From positions 6,696,001 through 6,760,000 of the forward strand of contig NZ_BJOR01000001.1 of the NCBI RefSeq assembly GCF_006540305.1: a DNA stretch of 64,000 nt, written 5' to 3'. Positions 33,748 through 42,083 of this stretch are shown one piece after another (the stretch's first letter is position 1; every line of letters starts with the position of its first letter). The position numbers and the translations under genes are program-made. The notes below the pieces were generated by a model. The model was not told the DNA's origin and did not search any database. It worked only from the letters and a program-made list of their open reading frames with translations. This DNA is from Streptomyces sp. 6-11-2. GTDB lineage: Bacteria; Actinomycetota; Actinomycetes; Streptomycetales; Streptomycetaceae.

Positions 33748-34332
33748 TCAAAAACCTCGGGACGTCTCCGTCCAGACACAGACTGCCGGCACATCGCCAG
33801 GATTGCTGTAGCGGTGCGAGACGGAGGAGTCGAAACTGACGCAGTCGCCGGGCTGCAGGCGGTAGTGCACGCCATCGACCCAGTAATCCAGTTCCCCGCT
33901 CAGCAGTAGGCCGACCTCCTCTCCGCCATGGGTGTGTGGATTGCCCCCCGAGGATGCACCGGGGGCGACCTCGAGCATCATCATCTCGATCCTGCCTCCA
34001 TGCTTTGGGTTGAGGAGCGTGTAGGTCACCCCCTCCACGCCGGACCGGGTGAGCTCGAGGCGCTGATCGGGGCGCGTGAGTACACGGCGTTCGCGGTCCA
34101 CAGCGCGGAACAACTGGCTGAGTGTGGTTCCAAGGGCGTCGACGATCGTGCGAAGCGTATTGATCGTCGGGCTGTTCACATCCCGCTCGACGTTGCTGAG
34201 ATAGCTGCGTGACAGTCCCGTCTTCTCGGCGAGCTTCTCCAGCGTGAGGCCCTGGTCCAGTCGCTCGCGACGGAGGTACTGGCCGATCCTGTCGCTGCCG
34301 GAGGGCTCGGGGGAAGTGTGCGCGTTCTCCAT
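33748..34332 (-). CDS. XRE-family regulator with C-terminal cupin domain
   Basis: A 194-residue protein; the start MENAHTSPEPSG (ATG 34332) is preferred over upstream in-frame codons. Residues 16-70 are an XRE helix-turn-helix (QYLRRERLDQGLTLEKLAEK, TGLSRSYLSNVERDVNSPTI). Residues 120-190 are a cupin (NPHTHGGEEVGLLLSGELDY, then YRLQPGDCVSFDSSVSHRYS), keeping the HTH-E-H type metal ligands. This architecture normally senses a small metabolite and controls the neighbouring gene. It is divergent from the PLP enzyme at 34611, and a 14-bp palindrome lies between them. 33490-33747 on its 3' side holds nothing recognisable. Confidence 0.9.
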   Translation of the reverse strand: MENAHTSPEPSGSDRIGQYLRRERLDQGLTLEKLAEKTGLSRSYLSNVERDVNSPTINTLRTIVDALGTTLSQLFRAVDRERRVLTRPDQRLELTRSGVEGVTYTLLNPKHGGRIEMMMLEVAPGASSGGNPHTHGGEEVGLLLSGELDYWVDGVHYRLQPGDCVSFDSSVSHRYSNPGDVPAVCVWTETSRGF

Positions 34333-34421
34333 GGTCGACACGGACTGCTCCACCTCTAGTAAATGCGATGCGGCATCCAGCATAGTGTTTGCGGTGGGCG
34401 TCTTGAATAATCTACGCTTCG

Positions 34422-34435
34422 TCTCATATATGAGA
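34422..34435. promoter_or_regulatory. AT-rich perfect palindrome, putative operator
   Basis: TCTCATATATGAGA is self-complementary and lies in the 278-bp gap between the divergent XRE-cupin regulator and the PLP enzyme. It stands out against GC-rich surroundings. It is probably the regulator's binding site. Confidence 0.65.
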
Positions 34436-34610
34436 TGTCGCCCAGGGTGCCGGTCATCACGTGCATCGATGCCGGCCGGCTCAACATGGCGGGTGAGCCA
34501 TAGCAGGTTCCAGAACGGAGGGGCACCCGCGCCGTGTCGCCGATCGCTCCGCCGCCCCGGATCCGCAACACCCGGCTCCACCGGGTCGCTCAAGCATGCA
34601 CGGAGGACCA

Positions 34611-35768
34611 ATGGCTTACGACACGCCTTTCGGAGGATGCCGAACACGGCAACTACCAGAGCTGCGTCTCGATCTCTCTGCGTTGGAGCACAACGTCCAG
34701 CTCATGGCCGCATGGTGCGGCGACAGGAGGGTCGAACTGGCTCCACACATCAAGACCACCATGACGCGGCCGATCGTCGAGCGGCAGATGACCGAAGGGG
34801 CGTGGGGCGTCACCGTCGCCACCGTGACGCAGGCGAGCACAGCTCTGGACTGGGCAGTACGGCGTTTGATCATCGCGAACCAGGTGGTCCACCGAGCCGA
34901 CCTCGCCCTCATCCGACGGTGGCTGAACGAGATGCCGGAGCTGGAGATCTACTGCTTCGCCGACTCCCTGACCGGAGTGGACCTCGCCCGGGCAGCCATG
35001 GAAGGCGCCCCCAATCCCTTGCGCGTTCTCATCGACATCGGAACGGACGGAGGCCGTACGGGCGTGCGGGAGCCGGCCCAAGCGGTTGAACTTGCCGCAG
35101 CGGTCAAGGCGGCCCCCGGACTCCGCCTTGCTGGCGTCGCAGGCTATGAAGGAGTCAGGCCCAATCGCCGCGACGCCGAGACGCTGACACAGGTCGACGA
35201 GCACTGCCGACAGGCGATCGCTGTGTACCGCAGTCTCCTCCCGCTGTATGAGATCACACAGCCCGTCTTCACCATGGGCGGCTCCGCTTTCCCCGACCGC
35301 GTCATCCATGCCCTTGCGGAACTCGCGCAGAACCCGAGTGACCTGCCCATGGTGCCCGTTCTGCGATCCGGTTGCTACGTCACTCACGACCACGGCACAT
35401 ACGAGCACGTGTCACCTCTGCCGGGGTTGCGCGCAGCGCTGACGGTCCGCGCGGTCGTGCTGTCCACGCCGGAACCAGGGTGTGCCGTCGTCGGCGCCGG
35501 GAAACGTGAGTTGCCCTATGACGCCGGCCTGCCCGTGTTCCTGAGCGCACGTGACGCGGAAGGAGCGCGGCGAACGGCTGTCACGGCGACCGCTGCCCAG
35601 ATATACGACCACCACCTGGTCTTGACCGAGGTGCATGGGCTGAGCGTTGGCGACGAAGTCGACCTCGGCATTTCCCACCCGTGCTCCGCCTTTGACCGCT
35701 GGCCCGACATTGCTGTGGTCGACCAGAAGGGCCACACACGCGAGGTGTGGCACACGCAATTCCACTGA
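34611..35768 (+). CDS. PLP enzyme of the D-threonine aldolase / D-serine dehydratase-like (alanine racemase fold) family
   Basis: A 385-residue protein; ATG 34611 follows GGAGGA, while an ATG at 34596 lacks one. LRLDLSALEHNVQLMAAWCG and VELAPHIKTTMTRPIVERQM carry the PLP-lysine at the start of the alanine-racemase-like barrel. VLIDIGTDGGRTGVREPAQA follows. The C-terminal VGDEVDLGISHPCSAFDRWP has the His-x-Cys metal pair characteristic of D-serine dehydratase and metal-dependent D-threonine aldolase. It most likely breaks down a D-hydroxy-amino acid; the exact substrate is open. It is probably induced through the divergent XRE-cupin regulator. Confidence 0.87.
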   Translation: MAYDTPFGGCRTRQLPELRLDLSALEHNVQLMAAWCGDRRVELAPHIKTTMTRPIVERQMTEGAWGVTVATVTQASTALDWAVRRLIIANQVVHRADLALIRRWLNEMPELEIYCFADSLTGVDLARAAMEGAPNPLRVLIDIGTDGGRTGVREPAQAVELAAAVKAAPGLRLAGVAGYEGVRPNRRDAETLTQVDEHCRQAIAVYRSLLPLYEITQPVFTMGGSAFPDRVIHALAELAQNPSDLPMVPVLRSGCYVTHDHGTYEHVSPLPGLRAALTVRAVVLSTPEPGCAVVGAGKRELPYDAGLPVFLSARDAEGARRTAVTATAAQIYDHHLVLTEVHGLSVGDEVDLGISHPCSAFDRWPDIAVVDQKGHTREVWHTQFH

Positions 35769-35870
35769 CCGGACGAACGGGCCTTGATCCAAGGCCGAGT
35801 AGTCATCGTATTCGCCTTGGCGGCGATCGAGTTGGCGGAGTCTGGTGCCGGAGCGGAACATGGCAACGGA

Positions 35871-36062
35871 TGGCAGCACCGGCTGAGAGCGGTCCAGGTC
35901 CTGGATCTGCGGCTTCTCGTCCACGCAGAACACCAGCGCCCGTTCGGGCGGATCCAGATGCAAGCCGACGACGTCGTGCACCTTGTCCGCGAAGTACGGG
36001 TCCGTGGACAACTTGAAGTCTCGGTGCGGTGCGGTTGCAGGCCGAAGGTCTGCCAGATCCAA
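35871..36062 (-). pseudogene. IS630-family transposase fragment
   Basis: The minus strand reads DFKLSTDPYFADKVHDVVGL, LHLDPPERALVFCVDEKPQI and QDLDRSQPVLP. This is the conserved block around the first catalytic Asp (CVDEK) of actinobacterial IS630 transposases. Both ends are missing: the frame loses similarity below about 35871, and above 36062 it runs into the phosphatase gene. A relic. Confidence 0.82.
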
Positions 36063-36073
36063 GGCGTCACCGC

Positions 36074-37195
36074 TCAGCGGTACGGTGACCGCCGGACGGA
36101 CAGGACTGCCACGTCGTCGTGCTGGTCTCCCTCCCCGGCGAACGCGCGCGCGTCGTCGTAGAGGGCGCGCGGGAGGTCGGCGGGGGAGAGGGCTGCGCGC
36201 TTGGTGAGGCGTTCGGCGAGGGGATAGAACGTGCCGTCGGCGGCGCGGGTCTCGGTGATCCCGTCTGTCGTCAGCAGCAGCGTCGCGTCGGGCGGGAAGG
36301 CGAACCAGTCGACGGTCGCGGGTTCGGCGGCGAGTTCAGCGAGACCGAGAGGGACACCGGACGCGAGGGCCGGCGTGGTGACGGTGGCACCGTGCAGCAA
36401 CTTCGGCGGAACATGTCCGCAGTTGATGACTTGCACCTCTTCGTGAGCGTCAACGTTGACGATGAGCGCTGTGACGAACCGTTCGTCGTCGCCGGTCTGT
36501 GCGGCGTAGGAGTTGTGCCGTACGACAGAGGCATCGAGGATATCGACGAGCGCGGTCAGGGTGGGTTCTCGGTGGGCCGTGGCACGGAAGGTGCCGATGG
36601 CGGCGAACGCGGCACCGACCGCAGGCAGGCCCTTGCCCTGGACATCGCCGATCAGAATCCGGGTTCCCCACGGAGAGGCGACGACGTCGTAGATGTCGCC
36701 GCCGATGAGCCGGTCCTCCTGTACGGGCTCGTACACTCCGTCTACCAGGACGTCGTCGGTGAGGATGGGAAGAGGGCGCAGGATGTGGCGCTGCATCGCT
36801 GCTGCGGTGGAGCGCAGTCGCAGCATCTCGTGCTCGCGGCGGATCCGATGGCGGCAAGCGTAGACGGATGCCACGCCCAGGGCGAGGGTGAGCAGCATCA
36901 TGAGGATCCTGTCGAGCCACGGCCGCCCGTCACCGTGACGGACCAGCATGGTGACGATGACCACAAGTGCGGTCCATGCGGACACGAATTTCGTCTGGCG
37001 TACGGTGCACAGCGCTGACGCCGCCCCTGGCAGGAATACAAGGAGCCCCAGAAGCCACACCGGGGACTCGGACAGGGCACTGAGGACCATCACCAAAGCC
37101 GTGATCGACACCACACCGATCAATACTTCGGCGTCGCGCGGTGGTTCGATGGCCTCGAGGGGACCAGCGGAACCCTTCGGATGCTTACGGAGCAC
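36074..37195 (-). CDS. Membrane-anchored SpoIIE/RsbU-type PP2C serine phosphatase
   Basis: A 373-residue protein from a GTG at 37195 behind GGGAGGTCCT. About four hydrophobic segments occupy residues 25-120 (VSITALVMVLSALSESPVWL, LLGLLVFLPGAASALC and onward). A coiled linker AAAMQRHILRPLP leads to the SpoIIE domain: DRLIGGDIYDVVASPWGTRI and LIGDVQGKGLPAVGAAFAAI hold the two metal-binding Asp. TLLLTTDGITETRAADGTFY and GDQHDDVAVLSVRR complete it. Such proteins dephosphorylate anti-sigma-factor antagonists in Streptomyces stress and development switches. No anti-sigma or antagonist gene lies beside it, so it acts on partners encoded elsewhere. Confidence 0.9.
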   Translation of the reverse strand: MLRKHPKGSAGPLEAIEPPRDAEVLIGVVSITALVMVLSALSESPVWLLGLLVFLPGAASALCTVRQTKFVSAWTALVVIVTMLVRHGDGRPWLDRILMMLLTLALGVASVYACRHRIRREHEMLRLRSTAAAMQRHILRPLPILTDDVLVDGVYEPVQEDRLIGGDIYDVVASPWGTRILIGDVQGKGLPAVGAAFAAIGTFRATAHREPTLTALVDILDASVVRHNSYAAQTGDDERFVTALIVNVDAHEEVQVINCGHVPPKLLHGATVTTPALASGVPLGLAELAAEPATVDWFAFPPDATLLLTTDGITETRAADGTFYPLAERLTKRAALSPADLPRALYDDARAFAGEGDQHDDVAVLSVRRSPYR

Positions 37196-37742
37196 AGGAC
37201 CTCCCGGGCAGACAGTGCACTCCCCGTACGGTAAGCAGGCCCGGCCATGGACGAGCCGCGCCCTGCCGGACAAAGTCCCCGCGCCGTGACTAGCACTGCA
37301 TGCGGGGTGCGCGGCTCGTGTACTCCTCCGGTGGTTCCCGGTACTCCAGATGGCGGCCGTGGTCACGGTACGGGACCGGTGGTGGCCGTTGCGGACCAGG
37401 CGCCGCCCGCGTTGGTCCCGCTCGGCCGGCAACTCGGCTATGTGCTGGTCGACTTTCGCTTTCAAGGCAGCAGCGAGCATCCCCCTGACGTGGGCGGTGT
37501 CGTGGACGACGCGAGTGACATCGACCAGGCCGGTGTCGTCCAGCCGGTGCGGCACGGCCTCGTGCAAGCGCGGCCCCAAACCCCGGCCCGGGACCAGATC
37601 ATCGACGCTGACAGCCGCCTGCCCGGGACCGGCCGGCCGACACTGAAAAAAGGGGGCGAACACACAGGTCCGAGTCCCGTGGACCGAGGTAAGCCGGGTT
37701 CCGAGATGCACGTCCTGCCGGACGTGATCGGACTGCCCCCTC
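37196..37742. other. Non-coding stretch upstream of the phosphatase gene
   Basis: About 550 bp with no supportable gene. It presumably contains the phosphatase promoter near 37200-37300. Open frames here lack family resemblance. Confidence 0.4.
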
Positions 37743-38030
37743 CTCATCGGCGTCTCGGCCGGCAACACCCAGGACAGCGAGGGTCTGAAGCCGATGATCG
37801 AGGGTCACCGAACGAGACACGACCCTCACAATGTCCGGTACTTCAAGCCGCAGCGTCTCCACGCGGAGAAAGCCCACGACTGCGCCGACCTGCGCAGATG
37901 GCCGCGTTGGAAGCGCATCGGAGTGCTCTTCGCCCGTAAGGGAAGCGAGTCCAGTGAACGCTTAGGGCGGCGCCGCTGGGTCATCGAGCGGGCCATGTCG
38001 TGGTTGTCCGGCTGCCGGCGGCTTACTCCA
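37743..38030 (+). pseudogene. IS5-family transposase, C-terminal fragment
   Basis: The frame LIGVSAGNTQDSEGLKPMIE, HDPHNVRYFKPQRLHAEKAH, KGSESSERLGRRRWVIERAM and SWLSGCRRLTP is the C-terminal half of a Streptomyces IS5-type transposase. It includes the catalytic Glu (the E in RRRWVIERAMSWL). The N-terminal half is absent, and the end is cut by the convergent PPOX gene at 38023. A dead remnant. Confidence 0.85.
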
Positions 38031-38538
38031 GCTGTAGATCGTGATCCGAGAGAGGCGCGTCGGCGAGGGACGGCCGTTGTTCCAGCCACTTCCCGTCGCG
38101 CATGATGACTCTCCCGCGTAGTTCCGGCTCGCCGCGCCAAGCGCGCACAGTCCTCGGGACGACGCGTACATACAGAAAGGAACCCTCTTCCACGCGTGGA
38201 TCCCATCCGAACTTGCCGGCGAACGCCTCCGCCGCGCCTGCGGGCACCTCCTGGTCCGGGAAGCACTCCGCCTCACCCTGGAGGAGCACCACGTCGAAGG
38301 TGTCCGGTAGCGACAGGCGCACGCGCGGCTCTTCGCGGACGTTTCGCGCCGTCACGGAAGTGGCGCCGGTGCACATCCACACTGCTCGCCCATCCCACAA
38401 GAACCACAGCGGCACCTGGTGCGGCCCGTGATCAGGGTGAGCCGTCGACACCCATACATCCCGCTCGGTGACGAGCCGCGCCAGAGCGTCGCGCACACGC
38501 TCGGCCGTCTGGCGACGAACGATTCCGGTGGTCTCCAT
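38023..38538 (-). CDS. Pyridoxamine-5'-phosphate-oxidase-fold (PPOX class) flavin/F420-binding protein
   Basis: This is a 171-residue protein. ALARLVTERDVWVSTAHPDH, PHQVPLWFLWDGRAVWMCTG and a SVTARNVREEPRVRLSLPDT segment give the split-barrel pattern of PPOX-class proteins. In actinobacteria these bind FMN or F420 and reduce or detoxify small molecules. Near the end, FLYVRVVPRTVRAWRG is typical. It is a single-gene unit whose 3' end was invaded by the IS5 remnant, but its own stop is intact. F420 use cannot be decided from sequence. Confidence 0.83.
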   Translation of the reverse strand: METTGIVRRQTAERVRDALARLVTERDVWVSTAHPDHGPHQVPLWFLWDGRAVWMCTGATSVTARNVREEPRVRLSLPDTFDVVLLQGEAECFPDQEVPAGAAEAFAGKFGWDPRVEEGSFLYVRVVPRTVRAWRGEPELRGRVIMRDGKWLEQRPSLADAPLSDHDLQLE

Positions 38539-38804
38539 GAGGACCGACCCTAGCCAGGCAGGTGCGAAGCGCGCCTGAGGCGCAGGACCTACTCCCAGCG
38601 ACCGATGAACCCCTCGGCTTTTGGCTCGGGGCGACCGACTTCGGTGCTCAGGGCGGCCGGCGGAGGTACTCAGTCACACGTGTCTCCGGTAATGGCCGGA
38701 CCGTGATCGCGACTGGTGACTGCGTCGCCAGGCGGACCCGGTTCCACTTCGGCGAGGTCGATGACGGCCCAGACGTAGAACCGCTGTCCCTTCGCGCCGC
38801 GTCC

Positions 38805-38924
38805 GGCCGAATCGGCCTCGGACCGGCCATCGTCGACGCCATCGTCACCGTCCATGGGGACAGCGCACAGGCCCACAACCGCCCCGAAGGCGGCGCCGAC
38901 GTCTACCTGACTCTGCCTGCCGCC
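38805..38924 (+). pseudogene. Histidine kinase ATPase-domain fragment
   Basis: SGRIGLGPAIVDAIVTVHGD, then SAQAHNRPEGGADVYLTLPA matches the G2-box region of sensor kinases (G-L-G-L-A/S-I-V), with Pro in place of the second Leu. Only about 40 codons resemble the family. The upstream 80 codons of this open frame (from 38562) do not, and there is no receiver-domain gene. A relic of a two-component sensor. Confidence 0.6.
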
Positions 38925-39106
38925 GGCCGCTGCCCCATTCGCTGCACTCCGCCACGACCATTGCCTCCCGGCCGGCACCAACCCGACCAAGTTCTATCGG
39001 CTGTTGAGGGCAATTGGAAGTGACGGCCCGAGTCTCTCAGGAGCGGCGGCTCACCGTAGTTGCCCCTGTGACCTGCGTGGATGCCGGGACTGGTTGTCAT
39101 CATCTG

Positions 39107-39553
39107 TCAATGCCGGTTGGCCTCGGACGGCCCAGAGACGGCCCCGGGCGGTTGTTGAGAGCCACCGTGGATCCCCAGGGTGGGCAACGGCTGCTGCCAG
39201 GTACCGGCTAGTTCGGTGAGTGCCTCGCGTGCCAGCCGGCGCACCTTGAGCCACCCCGCGTCGGCCGTCAGCGCCTCATACGTCCACCTGGGAGCCTGCT
39301 CCGCCCCGCTCATCGCGTCGAGGGTCGCGTCAATGCGTGCGAGGCGCGACTCCATGGCGACATCGATACGACCAGCCTCGGCGAGGATCGCGATGGCGCT
39401 CCGCGCGTTCTCGTAGTCCAACGCCAAGTCGTCGGTTTCGAGTCGGTACTTGTCGAGCCATGTTGTCTGATCGCTCGCGTCCACGGCGAGCATCGTGAGT
39501 GTCTCGATCAGGTACTTCCACGCGCTTGCTTCGGACAGCCCCTGCTCACTCAT
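39107..39553 (-). CDS. Hypothetical helical protein
   Basis: A 148-residue protein from ATG 39553 (MSEQGLSEASAWKYLIETLT), directly preceded by GGGGGCGGA. The sequence is alpha-helical and acidic (SDQTTWLDKYRLETDDLALD, ILAEAGRIDVAMESRLARID). AREALTELAGTWQQ follows, then a Pro/Gly-rich tail. No signal peptide, membrane segment or known motif. It is isolated among IS relics. Function unknown. Confidence 0.6.
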   Translation of the reverse strand: MSEQGLSEASAWKYLIETLTMLAVDASDQTTWLDKYRLETDDLALDYENARSAIAILAEAGRIDVAMESRLARIDATLDAMSGAEQAPRWTYEALTADAGWLKVRRLAREALTELAGTWQQPLPTLGIHGGSQQPPGAVSGPSEANRH

Positions 39554-39737
39554 TCCGCCCCCTCGGCGCCCATTGGACCACGCGGTCGGTGGAGCGATTT
39601 TGACCGGGAGTCTCAATGACTGAGTCAAGCCGCCTGCGTGATCGGTGGGGTCGGGGTGAGCAATGCTCAGACGTAGTCAACGAGGACGGCACCACGCCAA
39701 GCGGCAGTTCGCCGTGGGGTGAGATCGTCCGGGAAGG

Positions 39738-39855
39738 CGTCCACGCTGATCACCGGCTGTCCGGCGCCCGTGTGCTGTCTGGCCAGCTCGTTGATGTACC
39801 GGAACGGGGTGTCCCCTTCGGGGTGTTGCTTGCCCTCGATGGTGTTGGCGCCGGC
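39738..39855 (-). pseudogene. ISAzo13-type transposase fragment (part 1)
   Basis: The minus strand encodes TIEGKQHPEGDTPFRYINEL, ARQHTGAGQPVISVDAFPD. This is collinear with TEGARHPDRDAQFHYINGQV and TGAGEPVISVDAKKKE of the intact transposase at 7501-9156. The preceding part of the same gene lies at 41803-42001, separated by the IS110 element. Confidence 0.8.
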
Positions 39856-39882
39856 CTGCAGACACCTCAGGCACTCAACATG

Positions 39883-41112
39883 TCAAGCAGCTGCGGCGAG
39901 AGCGGTTGGAAACGCCGTGTCTTCATCGAACAGCTTGCGGTTCTGGAGGCAGTGGTAGAGCTGGCCGAGCATGCGGTTGAAGAGGTTGCGCTGGGCGGCG
40001 GCGTGCCAGTCCCCATGGTCGTCGCGGCGGCGCCGGTAGTGGGCCTTGGCACCGGGTGAGGCGGTGATGGAGGCGAAGGCCCAGAGGTAGCCGGCGGCGT
40101 TGAGCCGGTCGTTCTTGACCCATCGGCGGGTGATGCTCGACTTCTTGCCGGAGGCCCGGGTGATGGGCGAGGCACCGGCGTATGCCTTCAGGCCGCGGGC
40201 GTCCGCGAAGCGGGCCTTGTCGTCTCCGGTCTGGGCGAGCACCCGGGCGCCGAGTTGGACGCCGAGGCCGGGGAAGCTGAGGATGATCTCAGCGTCCGGG
40301 TGCTGGGGGAAAGCCTCTTCGACTGCCTCGGCGAGGTCGTCGGTGGCGGTGCAGGCGGCCTCCAACTGGATCAGGAGCGCGAGCATTTGCCTGCCCAGGG
40401 CGTCCTCGATCAGCGGCGGCTGGTGAGTGTAGTCGGCGCGGAAGACGTCACGGAGCCGCTCAGCTTCGGCTGTGATGCCGCGCTTGCGGCCGGCCCGCTT
40501 GAGCGCGGCCTCCAGCTGGGTGCGGGTCAGCCGCGCGGCCCGGGTCGGTGTCGGGGCCGCCTTCAGAAGCTCCCGGGCCTCCGGCCGGCACAGTCCGTTG
40601 CGCCAGGGCTCGAAGGCCGCCAGGGCGACCGGATAGTACTCCCGCAGCAGCGAACGGAGCTGGTTGGACAGCTGCTGCCGGTTCCAGAGTGAGTCCTGCT
40701 GAGCACGGGCGAGGACGGCGACGGCCCGGCCGAGGGCGCTGTCGTTCGGCACCGGCCGGTGGGCGTGCATGTCGGTCCGTAGGATGTTTGCGAGCACCAG
40801 GGCATCGCCGGGGTCGGACTTCTTGCGGGAGACCGAGTGCCGGTCGCGGTAGCGGGCGGCGGCCATTGGGTTGATCGCGAACACCTGCCGCTTGCCGGCC
40901 CGCAGCACCGCGACAAGCAGGCCGCGGGAGGTTTCGATCGCGACCGGAATCGGGCTCTCCTCGCTGTCGCCGTACTCGACCAGCAGGTTCAGCAGGATCT
41001 TGTAGCCCGCAGCATCATCGGTGATGTGCCGCTTGGCCAGCAACTGGCCGCTGTCGTCGACCAGCGCGACGTCGTGAGTGCGCTCGGCCCAGTCGATGCC
41101 GCAGTAGATCAA
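39883..41112 (-). CDS. IS110-family transposase (DEDD type)
   Basis: A 409-residue protein; the start is a TTG at 41112 after GGGGAGGAAA. The N-terminal RuvC-like DEDD domain shows YCGIDWAERTHDVALVDDSG, PVAIETSRGLLVAVLRAG and SRKKSDPGDALVLANILR, giving the Asp-Glu-Asp-Asp residues. The C-terminal Transposase_20 domain has ILSFPGLGVQLGARVLAQTG and the serine-containing AYAGASPITRASGKKSSITR. Full length for IS110. Family members have no conventional inverted ends, and element boundaries were not defined here. It lies between two pieces of an ISAzo13-type relic. Confidence 0.93.
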   Translation of the reverse strand: MIYCGIDWAERTHDVALVDDSGQLLAKRHITDDAAGYKILLNLLVEYGDSEESPIPVAIETSRGLLVAVLRAGKRQVFAINPMAAARYRDRHSVSRKKSDPGDALVLANILRTDMHAHRPVPNDSALGRAVAVLARAQQDSLWNRQQLSNQLRSLLREYYPVALAAFEPWRNGLCRPEARELLKAAPTPTRAARLTRTQLEAALKRAGRKRGITAEAERLRDVFRADYTHQPPLIEDALGRQMLALLIQLEAACTATDDLAEAVEEAFPQHPDAEIILSFPGLGVQLGARVLAQTGDDKARFADARGLKAYAGASPITRASGKKSSITRRWVKNDRLNAAGYLWAFASITASPGAKAHYRRRRDDHGDWHAAAQRNLFNRMLGQLYHCLQNRKLFDEDTAFPTALAAAA

Positions 41113-41802
41113 GATTTCCTCCCCATAGCACGGTTTGTGTAGGTCACGAGCTCATGCGGAACCACGCAGCGACCTAATCCCAGGACTCAGCGCAAGGGCC
41201 GGTCCGCCACCTCAGTAGCCGTTCGTGGCACCATCTCGCTCCATGGGCCTCGGACTATCCGGGAGCTCAGACGGCTCGGGCTTCACAAGCGGTCACCATG
41301 GAGCGGGCTCGCACCACCAACATCAACGAATGATCAAAGGGCGAGTGTTGACGGTCGTGGTGTGCTGCGTGGACGCCGGACAGCGCGCAATCTACGAGTA
41401 GGCATCGGGGCCAGGCGATCGGGAGGCGTCTGCCCGGCGGCCACGAAGCACACCACGGACCACGATCTGGCTGGTCACCAATGCGTCGGACGCCGTGCTG
41501 TCTGGGCTGAGGCATCCGGTATCCGGCAGGCAAAGGACGTGTGTCCGGCGCCCGCATGACCCGCCAGATCGTGTTCTCGGCGGTGGCGGCGGGGGAGGCG
41601 TCGAGACCCGCGCGATCTCCGTAGAGGCATCTCATGCCCGGATTACGGAAGGCGTCGCCTCGACACCCACCCTGACCACCACCACGAGCACCGGGACGTT
41701 GCACCGCTCTGCAGGAAGGCATGGCCTGCCGGGCTGAAACAAGATGTCAACGGCCCAGTACTCGAACAGATCCGAAGAGCCGAAGCTTCACGAACCTGCT
41801 GC
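41113..41802. other. Non-coding stretch beside the IS110 transposase gene
   Basis: About 690 bp without a convincing gene. It probably includes the 5' non-coding end of the IS110 element, which in this family carries a guide-RNA-like region. I could not identify that structure by eye. Confidence 0.4.
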
Positions 41803-42001
41803 TACAAGGGGATTAGGCTGAAGTCCTCCTCACGCGGCAGGTCGTCGACTGTGTCCGCGCTCACCCTGTGCCCCTGACGGGTGAGCGCGGTCGCGAGGCT
41901 CCTGGTCGACTTCACCGTCCAACGCAGCGGCGACACCGGATCGCCCCGCTCGTCAGGTTCCACCAGGGTGAGCAGTGCGGGCCGCAGTCCCGTGGCGAGT
42001 T
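41803..42001 (-). pseudogene. ISAzo13-type transposase fragment (part 2)
   Basis: The minus strand reads LRPALLTLVEPDERGDPVSP, LRWTVKSTRSLATALTRQGH and RVSADTVDDLPREEDFSL. It matches LLPALLALVEPDQRGDPESP and the KSTRKLAGELTAQGF to KEEGFSL region of the intact copy. It should be followed directly by the 39738-39855 piece, so the IS110 element and its flank split this older relic. Confidence 0.82.
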
Positions 42002-42083
42002 GACCACGAACCTCACGAGAGACGCTCGAATCACAACAACGAGCTGCCTCACGCGAAGCAACACCTTGCTTCTCTACGAGCCC

